Origin: Calliopsis andreniformis
Lineage: Eukaryota; Arthropoda; Insecta; Hymenoptera; Andrenidae
Assembly (NCBI RefSeq): GCF_051401765.1
Contig: NW_027480596.1
Location: 434,001 to 498,000, forward strand
DNA length: 64,000 nucleotides
Direction of reading: 5' to 3'
The translations under genes were made by a program, and so were the position numbers. Position 1 is the first letter of the stretch. Every line of letters begins with the position of its first letter. Positions 1 to 12,049 of the stretch are shown one piece after another. The notes beneath the pieces are model-generated. The model was not told where the DNA came from. It saw only the letters and a list, made by a program, of their open reading frames with translations, and did not search any database.

Positions 1-465
1 CCTCAGCCCTCATCCTCCATGCTCAATCCTCAATCCTCAAACCTCAATCTTCAATCCTCAATACTCAATCTTCGATTCTCAATTCTCAATCCTCAATCCT
101 CAATCCCCAATCCTCAATCTTCAATCCTCAATCCTCAATCCTCAATCCTCAATCCTCAATCCTCAAACCTCAATCTTCAACCCTCAATACTCAATACTCA
201 TGCCTCAATCCTCAATACGCAACCATCAATCCTCAATTCTCAATACTCAATAGAATATCCTGAATTCTCAGTCTTCAATACTCAAACCTCAATCCTCAAC
301 CCTCAGCCCTCATCCTCCATCCTCAATCCTCAATCCTCAAACCTCAATCTTCAATCCTCAATACTCAATCTTCGATTCTCAATTCTCAATCCTCAATCCT
401 CAATCCCCAATCCTCAATCTTCAATCCTCAATCCTCAATCCTCAATCCTCAATCCTCAATCCTCA
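1..465. repeat. 300-bp tandem pair in family A
   Basis: Bases 1-165 and 301-465 are the same sequence shifted by exactly 300 bp. The one difference I noted is at 21 (G) against 321 (C). The copies part at about 166/466. The period equals 43 heptamers minus one base, and the missing base is in the 6-bp unit TCATCC within CAGCCCTCATCCTCC. The first unit may begin upstream of the window. Confidence 0.88.
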
Positions 466-716
466 ATCCTCATTCCTCAATCATCAATTCTCATTCTTCA
501 ATCCTCAATCCTCAATCCTCAATCCTCAATCCTCAACCATCAGTCATGGATACTCAATCTTCATAACTCAATCCTCAATACTCAATCCTCAATCCTCAAT
601 CCTCAATACTCAATCCTCAATCCTCATTCTTCAAACCTCAATCCTCAACCCTCAGTCCTCATACTCAATTCTCAATTCTCAATCCTCAATCCTCAATCCT
701 CAGTCTTCAATCCAGA

Positions 717-766
717 ATAATCAATCTCCAATCCTAGATACACAATCCCCAATCCTCAGTCCTTAA
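717..766 (+). repeat. Conserved three-frame stop cluster, family A example
   Basis: This block of diverged units has TAA at 718-720, TAG at 735-737 and TAA at 764-766. The three stops are 17 and 29 nt apart and lie in three different forward frames, so together they close every frame of an otherwise stop-free array. Similar blocks (AATAATCAATCTCCAATCC, then TAGAT, then CCTTAAT) recur throughout both families, for example near 1,010, 4,046, 5,750 and 7,027 in family A. The repetition is explained by copying of higher-order units. I do not infer a function. Confidence 0.8.
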
Positions 767-879
767 TCCTCAATCTTCAGTCCTCAATCCCCAGTCCTCA
801 ATCTTCAATCCTCAATGCTCAATCCTCAATCCTCAATCCTCAATCCTCAATCCTCAATCCTCAATACTCAATCCTCAAT

Positions 880-1925
880 CCTCAATCCTCAATCCTCAAT
901 CCTCAATCCTCAATCCTCATTCTTCAAACCTCAATCCTCAACCCTCAGTCCTCATCCTCAATTCTCAATTCTCAATCCTCAATCCTCAATCCTAAATCTT
1001 CAATCCTGAATAATCAATCTCCAATCCTAGATACTCAATCCCCAATCCTTAATCCTTAATCCTCAATCTTCAATCCTCAATCCTCAATCCTCAATCCTCA
1101 GTCCCCAATCCTCAATCTTCAATCCTCAATCCTCAATCCTCAATCCTCAATCCTCAATCCACAATCATCAATACTCAATCTTCAATCATCAGTCCTCAAT
1201 CCTCAATCCTCAATCCTCAATCATAAGTCATGAATACTCAATCTTCATAACTCAATCCTCAATCCTCAACCCTCAATCCTCATTCTTCAAACCTCAATCC
1301 TCAACCCTCAGTCCTCATCCTCAATTCTCAATTCTCAATCCTCAATCCTCAATCTTCAATCCTCAATACTCAATAATCAATCCTCAAACCTCAATCTTCA
1401 ATCCTCAATACTCAACCCTCAATTCTCAATACTCAACCATCAATCCTCAATTCTCAATACTCAATAGAATATCCTGAATTCTCAGTATTCAATACTCAAA
1501 TCTCAATCCTCAACCCTCAGCCCTCATCCTCCATCCTCAATCCTCAGTCCTCAATCCTCAATCTTCAATCCTCAATACTCAATCCTCAATCCTCAGTCCT
1601 CAATCCTCAATCCTCAATCCTCAGTCATCAATCCTCAATACTCAATACTCAATCGCCAATACTCAATCGTCAATCCTCAGTCCTCAATTCTCAATCCTCA
1701 ATCCTCGTTCCTCAAACCTCAATCCTCTACCCTCAGTCCTCATCCTCAATTCTCAATCCTCAGTCCTCAAACCTCTATCTTCAATCTTCAATACTCAATC
1801 CTCAATCCTCAATACTCAACCATCAATCCTCAATTCTCAATACTCAATCGAATATCCTGAATTCTCAGTATTCAATACTCAAACCTCAATCCTCAACCCT
1901 CAGCCCTCATCCTCCATCCTCAATC
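880..1925. repeat. Duplicated block A-i, copy 1 (partner 5,620-6,640)
   Basis: This block matches about 5,620-6,640 at a shift of 4,742 bp in its first part (for example CCTAAATCTT at 991 and 5,733, and TCATAAGT at 1,221 and 5,963). The shift is 4,714 bp in its second part (modules at 1465/1848 against 6179/6562). The 28-bp change is four heptamers, located at about 1,270-1,340 where copy 1 carries extra units. Both copies share the unusual AAATCTC after the module and the CTCTACCCTCAG variant. The copies part at about 1,927/6,641. Confidence 0.85.
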
Positions 1926-2333
1926 CTGAATCCTCAATCCTCAATCTTCAATCCTCAATACTCAATCATCAATCTTCAATCCTCAATCCTCAATCCTCAA
2001 TACTCAATCCTCAATCCTCAGTCATCAATCCTCAATCTTCAGTACTCAATCGTCAATCCGCAGTCCTCAATCATCAATCCTCAATCCTCGTTCCTCAAAC
2101 ATCAATCCTCATCCCTCAGCCATCATCCTCAATCCTCAATCCTCGTTCCTCAATCCTCAAACCTCAATCCTCAATCCTCAATGGTCAATCTCCAATCCTA
2201 GATCCTCAATCCACAATCCTCAATCCTTAATCCTCAATCTTCAATCCTCAATCCTCAATTCTCAATCCTCAATACTCAATCCTCAATCCTCAATCCTCAA
2301 TCCCCAATCCTCAATCTTCAATCCTCAATCCGC

Positions 2334-3560
2334 AATCCTCAAGTCTCAATCCTCAATCCTCAATCTTCAATCCTGAATACTCAATCTTCAATCCTCAATA
2401 CTCAATCTTCAATCCTCAACCCTCAATCCACAATCCACAATCCTCAATCCTCAATCATCAACCTTCAATCCTCAATACTCAATCTTCAATCCTCAATACC
2501 CAATCCTCAATACTCAATCCTCAATCCTCAGTCATCAATCCTCAATCCTCAATACTCAATCGTCAATCCTCAGTCCTGAATTCTCAATCCTCAATCCTCG
2601 TTCCTCAATCCTCAATCCTCAATCCTCAATCCTCAGTCCTCGATTCTCAATCCTCAATCCTCGTTCCTCAAACCTCAATCCTCAACCCTCAGTCCTCATC
2701 CTCAATTCTCAATCCTCAATCCTCAAACCTCAATCTTCAATCCTCAATACTCAATACTCAATCCTCAATCCTCAATACGCAACCATCAATCCTCAATTCT
2801 CAATACTCAATAGAATATCCTGAATTCTCAGTATTCAATACTCAAACCTCAATCCTCAACCCTCAGCCCTCATCCTCCATCCTCAATCCTCAATCCTCAA
2901 ACCTCAATCTTCAATCCTCAATACTCAATCTTCGATTCTCAATTCTCAATCCTCAATCCTCAATCCCCAATCCTCAATCTTCAATCCTCAATCCTCAATC
3001 CTCAATCCTCAATCCTCAATCCTCAATCATCAGTCATGAATACTCAATCTTCATAACTCAATCCTCAATGCTCAATCCTCAATCCTCAATCCTCAATCCT
3101 CAATCCTCATTCTTCAAACCTCAATCCTCAACCCTCATTCCTCATCCTCAATTCTCAATTCTCAATCCTCAATCCTCAATCCTCAATCTTCAATCCTCAA
3201 TCCTCACTACCCAATCTGCAATCCTCAGACCTCAACCCTCAACCCTCAATCCTCATTCTTCAATCCTCAATACCCAATCCTCAATCTTCAACCCTCAGTC
3301 CTCAATCCTCAATTCTCAATCCTCAATCCTCAGTCCTCAGTCCTCAAACCTCAATCCTCAACACTCAGCCATCATCCTCAATCCTCAATCCTCAATCCTC
3401 AATCCTCAATCCTCAGTCATCAATCTTCAATACTCAATACTCAATCGTCAATACTCAATCGTCAATCCTCAGTCCTCAATTCTCAATCCTCAATCCTCGT
3501 TCCTCAAACCTCAATCCTCAACCCTCAGTCCTCATCTTCAATTCTCAATCCTCAATCCTC
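2334..3560. repeat. Duplicated block A-ii, 5' copy (partner ~59,270-60,500)
   Basis: This block matches the 3' family A domain at a constant shift of 56,936 bp. Anchors are AAGTCTCAAT at 2,341 and 59,277, the EcoRI module at 2,811 and 59,747, and a CAATGCTCAATCC unit whose ATG is at 3,068 and 60,004. Differences are scattered single bases, for example ATACGCAACC at about 2,784 against ATACGTAACC at about 59,711. A constant shift over more than 1 kb means no net indel, so this pair is young or under active homogenisation. Confidence 0.88.
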
Positions 3561-3744
3561 AATCCTCAATCCTCAATCCTCAATACTCAATCCTCAATCC
3601 TCAATCCTCAATCCCCAATCCTCAATCTTCAATCCTCAATCCTCAATCCTCAATCCTCAATCCTCAATCCTCAATCCTCAACCCTCAATCATCAATTCTC
3701 ATTCTTCAATCCTCAATCCTCAATCCTCAATCCTCAATCCCCAA

Positions 3745-4570
3745 TCCTCAATCCTCAATCCTCAATCCTCAATCCTCAATCCTCAACCCTCAATCATCAA
3801 TTCTCATTCTTCAATCCTCAATCCTCAATCCTCAATCCTCAATCCTCAATCCTCAATCATCAGTCATGGATACTCAATCTTCATAACTCAATCCTCAATA
3901 CTCAATCCTCAATCCTCAATCCTCAATACTCAATCCTCAATCCGCATTCTTCAAACCTCAATCCTCAACCCTCAGTCCTCATCCTCAATTCTCAATACTC
4001 AATCCTCAATCCTCAATCCTCAATCTTCAATCCTCAATAATCAATCTCCAATCCTAGATACTCAATCCCCAATTCTCAATCCTTAATCCTCAATCTTCAA
4101 TCCTCAATCCCCAGTCCTCAATCTTCAATCTTCAATGCTCAATCCTCAATCCTCAATCCTCAATCCTCAGTCCTCAATCCTCAATCATCGAACCTCAAAC
4201 CTCAATACTCAATACTCAATCCTCAGTCCTCAATACGCAACCAACAATCCTCAATTCTCAATACTCAATAGAATATCCTGAATTCTCAGTATTCAATACT
4301 CAAACCTCAATCCTCAACCCTCAGCCCTCATCCTCCATCCTCAATCCTCGTTCCTCAATCCTCAATACACAATCCTCAATCCTCAATAGTCAATCTCCAA
4401 TCCTAGATCCTCAATCACCAATCCTCAATCCTTAATCCTCAATCTTCAATCCTGAATCCTCAATTCTCAATCCTCAATACTCAATCTTCGATTCTCAATT
4501 CTCAGTCCTCAATCCTCAATCCCCAATCCTCAACCTTCAACCCTCAATACTCAATGCTCAATCCTCAATC
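3745..4570. repeat. Duplicated block A-iii, copy 1 (partner 6,736-7,561)
   Basis: Shift 2,991 bp. Anchors are TCAGTCATGG at 3,860 and 6,851, and the EcoRI module at 4,269 and 7,260, which both follow the unusual CGCAACCAACAAT variant. The copies separate after about 4,570/7,561, where copy 1 continues into CTTCAATCC units and copy 2 into ATACGCAACC units. Confidence 0.83.
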
Positions 4571-4629
4571 CTCAATCTTCAATCCTCAATACTCAATCTT
4601 CAATCTTCAATCTTCAATCCTCAATCCTC

Positions 4630-4965
4630 AATCCTCAATCCTCAATCCTCGTTCCTCAAACATCAATCCTCAACCCTAAGCCATCATCCTCAACCCTCAA
4701 TACTAGTTCCTCAATCCTCAATACTCAATCGTCAATCCTCAATCCTCAATCTTCAATCCTCAATACTCAATCTTCAATCTTCAATCTTCAATCCTCAATC
4801 CTCAATCCTCAATCCTCAGTCATCAATCCTCAATCTTCAATACTCAATCGTCAATCCGCAGTCCTCAATCCTCAATCCTCAATCCTCGTTCGTCAAACAT
4901 CAATCCTCAACCCTCAGCCATCATCCTCAATCCTCAATACTCGTTCCTCAATCCTCAATCCTCAT
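4630..4965. repeat. Duplicated block A-iv, copy 1 (partner 8,166-8,501)
   Basis: Shift 3,536 bp, anchored on the rare CAACCCTAAG at 4,671 and 8,207 followed by ACTAGTTCC in both copies. CCTAAG superficially recalls a telomere unit but is a single-base variant of CCTCAG here. The copies diverge beyond about 4,965/8,501. Confidence 0.75.
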
Positions 4966-5619
4966 TCTTCAAACCTCAATCCTCAACCCTCTGTCCTCAT
5001 CCTCAATTCTCAATTCTCAATCCTCAATCCTCAATCCTCAATCTTCAGTCGTGAATAATCAATCTCCAATCCTAGATCCTCAATCCTCAATCCTCAATCC
5101 TCAATCCTCAGTCCTCAATCCTCAATCATCGAACCTCAAACCTCAATACTCAATACTCAATCCTCAGTCCTCAATACGCAACCAACAATACTCAATTCTC
5201 AATACTCAATAGAATATCCTGAATTCTCAGTATTCAATACTCAAACCTCAATCCTCAACCCTCAGCCCTCATCCTCCATGCTCAATCCTCAATCCTCAAA
5301 CCTCAATCTTTAATCCTCAATACTCAATCTTCGATTCTCAATTCTCAATCCTCAATCCTCAACTCTCAATACTCAATAGAATATCCTGAATTCTCAGTAT
5401 TCAATACTCAAACCTCAATCCTCAACACTCAGCCCTCATCCTCCATGCTCAATCCTCAATCCTCAAACCTCAATCTTCAATCCTCAATACTCAATCTTCG
5501 ATTCGCAATTCTCAATCCTCAATCCTCAGTCCCCAATCCTCAATCTTCAATCCTCAATCCTCAATCCTCAATCCTCAATCATGAGTCATGAATACTCAAT
5601 CTTCATAACTCAATCCTCA

Positions 5620-6640
5620 ATCCTCAATCCTCAATCCTCAATCCTCAATCCTCAATCCTCATTCTTCAAACCTCAATCCTCAACCCTCAGTCCTCATCCT
5701 CAATTCTCAATTCTCAATCCTCAATCCTCAATCCTAAATCTTCAATCCTGAATAATCAATCTCCAATCCTAGATACTCAATCCCCAATCCTTAATCCTTA
5801 ATCCTCAATCTTCAATCCTCAATCCTCAATCCTCAATCCTCAGTCCCCAATCCTCAATCTTCAATCCTCAATCCTCAATCCTCAATCCTCAATCCTCAAT
5901 CCACAATCATCAATACTCAATCTTCAATCATCAGTCCTCAATCCTCAATCCTCAATCCTCAATCATAAGTCATGAATACTCAATCTTCATAACTCAATCC
6001 TCAATCCTCAACCCTCAGTCCTCATCCTCAATTCTCAATTCTCAATTCTCAATCCTCAATCCTCAATCTTCAATCCTCAATACTCAATAATCAATCCTCA
6101 AACCTCAATCTTCAATCCTCAATACTCAACCCTCAATTCTCAATACACAACCATCAATCCTCAATTCTCAATACTCAATAGAATATCCTGAATTCTCAGT
6201 ATTCAATACTCAAATCTCAATCCTCAACCCTCAGCCCTCATCCTCCATCCTCAATCCTCAGTCCTCAATCCTCAATCTTCAATCCTCAATACTCAATCCT
6301 CAATCCTCAGTCCTCAATCCTCAATCCTCAATCCTCAGTCATCAATCCTCAATACTCAATACTCAATCGCCAATACTCAATCGTCAATCCTTAGTCCTCA
6401 ATTCTCAATCCTCAATCCTCGTTCCTCAAACCTCAATCCTCTACCCTCAGTCCTCATCCTCAATTCTCAATCCTCAGTCCTCAAACCTCAATCTTCAATC
6501 TTCAATACTCAATCCTCAATCCTCAATACTCAACCATCAATCCTCAATTCTCAATACTCAATCGAATATCCTGAATTCTCAGTATTCAATGCTCAAACCT
6601 CAATCCTCAACCCTCAGCCCTCATCCTCCATCCTCAATCC
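5620..6640. repeat. Duplicated block A-i, copy 2 (partner 880-1,925)
   Basis: Counterpart of 880-1,925. It carries the 383-bp spaced module pair at 6,179 and 6,562, and lacks a net four units relative to copy 1 near 6,010-6,050. Just upstream, modules at 5,210 and 5,377 are only 167 bp apart, the closest pair in the domain. Confidence 0.85.
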
Positions 6641-6735
6641 TCAATCCTCAAACCTCAATCTTCAATCCTCAATACTCAATCTTCGATTCTCAATCCTCAA
6701 TCCTCAATCCTCAATCCCCAATCCTCAATCTTCAA

Positions 6736-7561
6736 TCCTCAATCCTCAATCCTCAATCCTCAATCCTCAATCCTCAACCCTCAATCATCAATTCTCATTC
6801 TTCAATCCTCAATCCTCAATCCTCAATCCTCAATCCTCAATCCTCAATCATCAGTCATGGATACTCAATCTTCATAACTCAATCCTCAATACTCAATCCT
6901 CAATCCTCAATCCTCAATACTCAATCCTCAATCCTCATTCTTCAAACCTCAATCCTCAACCCTCAGTCCTCATCCTCAATTCTCAATACTCAATCCTCAA
7001 TCCTCAATCCTCAATCTTCAATCCTCAATAATCAATCTCCAATCCTAGATACTCAATCCCCAATTCTCAATCCTTAATCCTCAATCTTCAATCCTCAATC
7101 CCCAGTCCTCAATCTTCAATCTTCAATGCTCAATCCTCAATCCTCAATCCTCAATCCTCAGTCCTCAATCCTCAATCATCGAACCTCAAACCTCAATACT
7201 CAATACTCAATCCTCAGTCCTCAATACGCAACCAACAATCCCCAATTCTCAATACTCAATAGAATATCCTGAATTCTCAGTATTCAATACTCAAACCTCA
7301 ATCCTCAACCCTCAGCCCTCATCCTCCATCCTCAATCCTCGTTCCTCAATCCTCAATACACAATCCTCAATCCTCAATAGTCAATCTCCAATCCTAGATC
7401 CTCAATCACCAATCCTCAATCCTTAATCCTCAATCTTCAATCCTCAATCCTCAATTCTCAATCCTCAATACTCAATCTTCGATTCTCAATTCTCAGTCCT
7501 CAATCCTCAATCCCCAATCCTCAACCTTCAACCCTCAATACTCAATACTCAATCCTCAATC
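6736..7561. repeat. Duplicated block A-iii, copy 2 (partner 3,745-4,570)
   Basis: Counterpart of 3,745-4,570 at +2,991 bp. It abuts block A-i copy 2, so neighbouring blocks come from different donors. This is mosaic architecture, not simple tandem order. Confidence 0.83.
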
Positions 7562-8165
7562 CTCAATACGCAACCATCAATCCTCAATTCTCAATACTCA
7601 ATAGAATATCCTGAATTCTCAGTATTCAATACTCAAACCTCAATCGTCAACCTTCAATACTCAATACTCAACCTTCAATCATCAATCCTCAATCCCCAAT
7701 CCTCAATCCTTAATCCTCAATCTTCAATCCTCAATCCTCAATCCTTAATCCTCAATCTTCAATCTTCAATCCTCAATACCCAATCTGCAATCCTCAGTCC
7801 ACAACCTTCAACCCTCAATCCTCATTCTTCAATCCTCAATACCCAATCCTCAATCTTCAACCCTCAATCCTCAATCCTCAATTCTCAATCCTCAATCCTC
7901 AGTCCTCAGTCCTCAAACCTCAATCCTCAACACTCAGCCATCATCCTCAATCCTCAATCCTCAATCCTCAATCCTCAATCCTCAATCCTCAGTCATCAAT
8001 CTTCAATACTCAATACTCAATCGTCAATCCTCAATCCTCAATCTTCAATCCTCAATACTCAATCTTCAATCTTCAATCTTCAATCCTCAATCCTCAATCC
8101 TCAATCCTCAATCCTCAGTCATCAACCCTCAATCTTCAATACTCAATCGTCAATCCGCAGTCCTC

Positions 8166-8501
8166 AATCCTCAATCCTCAATCCTCGTTCCTCAAACATC
8201 AATCCTCAACCCTAAGCCATCATCCTCAACCCTCAATACTAGTTCCTCAATCCTCAATACTCAATCGTCAATCCTCAATCCTCAATCTTCAATCCTCAAT
8301 ACTCAATCTTCAATCTTCAATCTTTAATCCTCAATCCTCAATCCTCAATCCTCAGTCATCAATCCTTAATCTTCAATACTCAATCGTCAATCCGCAGTCC
8401 TCAATCCTCAATCCTCAATCCTCGTTCGTCAAACATCAATCCTCAACCCTCAGCCATCATCCTCAATCCTCAATACTCGTTCCTCAATCCTCAATACTCA
8501 A
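8166..8501. repeat. Duplicated block A-iv, copy 2 (partner 4,630-4,965)
   Basis: Counterpart of 4,630-4,965 at +3,536 bp, carrying the same CAACCCTAAG and ACTAGTTCC variants. Confidence 0.75.
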
Positions 8502-8594
8502 TCCTCAATCCTCAGTAGTCAATCTCCAATCCTAGATCCTCAATCCCCAATCCTCAATCCTTCATCCTCAATCTTCAATCCTCAATCCTCAATT

Positions 8595-9641
8595 CTCAAT
8601 CCTCAATACTCAACCCTCAATCCTCAATACGCAACCATCAATCCGCAACTCTCAATACTCAATAGAATATCCTGAATTCTCAGTATTCAATACTCAAACC
8701 TCAATCCTCAACACTCAGCCCTCATCCTCCATGCTCAATCCTCAATCCTCAAACCTCAATCTTCAATCCTCAATACTCAATCTTCGATTCTCAATTCTCA
8801 ATCCTCACTCCTCAATCCCCAATCCTCAATCTTCAATCCTCAATCGTCAATCCTCAATCCTCAATCCCCAATCCTCAATCATCAATACTCAATCTTCAAT
8901 CCTCAATCCTCAATCCTCAATTCTCAATCCTCAATCCTCAATCCTCAATCTTCAATCCTGAATAATCAATCTCCAATCCTAGATACTCAATCCCCAATCC
9001 TAAATCCTTAATCCTCAATCTTCAATCCTCAATCCCCACTCCTCAATCTTCAATCTTCAATCTTCAATCCTCAATCCTCAATCCTCAATCCTCAATACGC
9101 AACCATCAATCCGCAACTCTCAATACTCAATAGAATATCCTGAATTCTCAGTATTCAATACTCAAACCTCAATCCTCAACACTCAGCCCTCATCCTCCAT
9201 GCTCAATCCTCAATCCTCAAACCTCAATCTTCAATCCTCAATACTCAATCTTCGATTCTCAATTCTCAATCCTCAATCCTCAATCCTTCATCCTCAATCT
9301 TCAATCCTCAATCCTCAATTCTCAATCCTCAATACTCAACCCTCAATCCTCAATACGCAACCATCAATCCGCAACTCTCAATACTCAATAGAATATCCTG
9401 AATTCTCAGTATTCAATACTCAAACCTCAATCCTCAACACTCAGCCCTCATCCTCCATGCTCAATCCTCAATCCTCAAACCTCAATCTTCAATCCTCAAT
9501 ACTCAATCTTCGATTCTCAATTCTCAATCCTCAATCCTCAATCCCCAATCCTCAATCTTCAATCCTCAATCGTCAATCCTCAATCCTCAATCCCCAATCC
9601 TCAATCATCAATACTCAATCTTCAATCCTCAATCCTCAATC
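8595..9641. repeat. 468/258-bp tandem ladder in family A (sum 726 bp)
   Basis: A CCATGCTCAATCC unit recurs with its ATG at 8,731, 9,199 and 9,457, at spacings of 468 and 258 bp. The segment 8,595-8,915 matches 9,321-9,641 at a shift of 726 bp, including ATCCGCAACT at 8,641 and 9,367 and the EcoRI modules at 8,663 and 9,389. Each spacing is a multiple of 7 minus one base (469-1 and 259-1), as expected if each period contains one 6-bp unit. Confidence 0.83.
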
Positions 9642-9944
9642 CTCAATCCTCAATCCTCAATCCTCAATCATGAGTCATGAATACTCAATCTTCATAACTC
9701 AATCCTCAATCCTCAATCCTCAATCCTCAATCCTCAATACTCAAACCTCAATCCTCATTCTTCAAACCTCAATCCTCAACCCTCAGTCCTCATCCTCAAT
9801 TCTCAATTCTCAATCCTCAATCCTCAATCCTCAATCTTCAATCCTGAATAATCAATCTCCAATCCTAGATACTCAATCCCCAATCCTAAATCCTTAATCC
9901 TCAATCTTCAATCCTCAATCCCCACTCCTCAATCTTCAATCCTC

Positions 9945-10950
9945 AATGCTCAATCCTCAATCCTCAATCCTCAATCCTCAGTCCTCAATCCTCAATCATC
10001 GAACCTCAAACCTCAATACTCAATACTCAATCCTCAGAGCTCAATACGCAACCATCAATCCTCAATTATCAATACTCAATAGAATATCCTGAATTCTCAG
10101 TACTCAATACTCAAACCTCAATCCTCAACCCTCAGCCCTCATCCTCCAGCCTCAATCCTCAATCCTCAAACCTCAATCTTCAATCCTCAATACTCAATCT
10201 TCGATTCTCAATCCTCAATCCTCAATCCTCAGTCCCCAATCCTCAATCTTCAATCCTCAATCCTCAATCCTTAATCCTCAATCCTCAATCCACAATCATC
10301 AATACTCAATCTTCAATCATCAGTCCTCAATCCTCAATCCTCAATCCTCAATCATAAGTCATGAATACTCAATCTTCATAACTCAAACATCAATCCTCAG
10401 CCCTCAATCCTCATTCTTCAAACCTCAATCCTCAACCCTCAGTCCTCATCCTCAATTCTCAATTCTCAATCCTCAATCCTCAATCCTCAATCCTCAGTCC
10501 TCAATCCTCAATCATCGAACCTCAAACCTCAATACTCAATACTCAATCCTCAGAGCTCAATACGCAACCATCAATCCTCAATTCTCAATACTCAATAGAA
10601 TATCCTGAATTCTCAGTATTCAATACTCAAACCTCAATCCTCAACCCTCAGCCCTCATCCTCCAGCCTCAATCCTCAATCCTCAATCCTCAATCCTCAGT
10701 CCCCAATCCTCAATCTTCAATCCTCAATCCTCAATCCTCAATCCACAATCCTCAACCCACAATCATCAATACTCAATCTTCAATCATCAGTCCTCAATCC
10801 TCAATCCTCAATCCTCAATCATAAGTCATGAATACTCAATCTTCATAACTCAATCCTCAATCCTCAACCCTCAATCCTCATTCTTCAAACCTCAATCCTC
10901 AACCCTCAGTCCTCATCCTCAATTCTCAATTCTCAATCCTCAATCCTGAA
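9945..10950. repeat. 516-bp tandem pair in family A
   Basis: TCCTCAGAGC occurs at 10,031 and 10,547 and the EcoRI module at 10,080 and 10,596, both 516 bp apart. Further 3' the shift falls to 467 bp (TCATAAGT at 10,352 and 10,819), so the second copy lacks seven heptamers. The first copy also matches the 3' domain at +47,748 bp (about 9,852-10,390 against 57,600-58,140). Confidence 0.8.
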
Positions 10951-12049
10951 TCTTCAATCCTCAATACTCAATAATCAATCCTAAAACCTCAATCTTCAAT
11001 CCTCAATACTCAATCCTCAATTCTCAATACTCAACAATCAATCCTCAATTCTCAATACTCAATAGAATATCCTGAATTCTCAGTATTCAATACTCAAACC
11101 TCAATTCTCAACCCTCAGCCCTCATCCTCCATCCTCAATCCTCAACCCTCAGCCTTCATCCTCCATCCTCAATCCTCAATCCTCAAGACTCAATCTTCAA
11201 TCCTCAATACACAATCTTCGATTCTCAATTCTCAATCCTCAATCCTCAATCCCCAATCCTCAATCTTGAATCCTCAATCCTCAATACTCAATCCTCAATC
11301 CTCAATCCTCAATCTTCAATCCTGAATAATCAATCTCCAATCCTAGATACTCAATCCCCAATCCTCAATCCTTAATCCTCAATCTTCAATCCTCAATCCC
11401 CAGTCCTCAATCTTCAATCTTCAATCCTCAATGCTCAATCCTCAATCCTCAATCCCCAATCCTCAATCCTTAATCCTCAATCTTCAATCCTCAATCCTCA
11501 ATACCCAGTCTGCATTCCTCAGCCCTCAACACTCAACCCTCAGTCCTCATTCTTCAATCCTCAATACCCAATCCTCAATCCTCAATCCTCTATCCTCCAT
11601 CCTCAATTCTCAATCCTCAATCCTCAAACCTCAATCTTCAATCCTCAATACTCAATCTTCTATCTTCAATCCTCAATCCTCAATCCTCAATCCTCAATCC
11701 TCAATCCTCAGTCATCAATCATCAATCTTCAATGCTCAATCGTCAATCCGCAGTCCACAATCCTCAATCCTCAATCCTCGTTCCTCATACATCAACCCTC
11801 ATCCCTCAGCCATCATCCTCAATCCTCAATCCTCGTTCCTCAATCCTCAAACCTCAATCCTCAATCCTCAAGCCTCAATCCTCAATCCTCAATCTACAAT
11901 CCTGAATACTCAATCTTCAATCCTCAATACTCAATCTTCAATCCTCAACCCTCAATCCACAATCCACAATCCTCAATCCTCAATCATCAACCTTCAATCC
12001 TCAATACTCAATCTTCAATCCTCAATCCTCAATCCTGATTCGTGAATCC

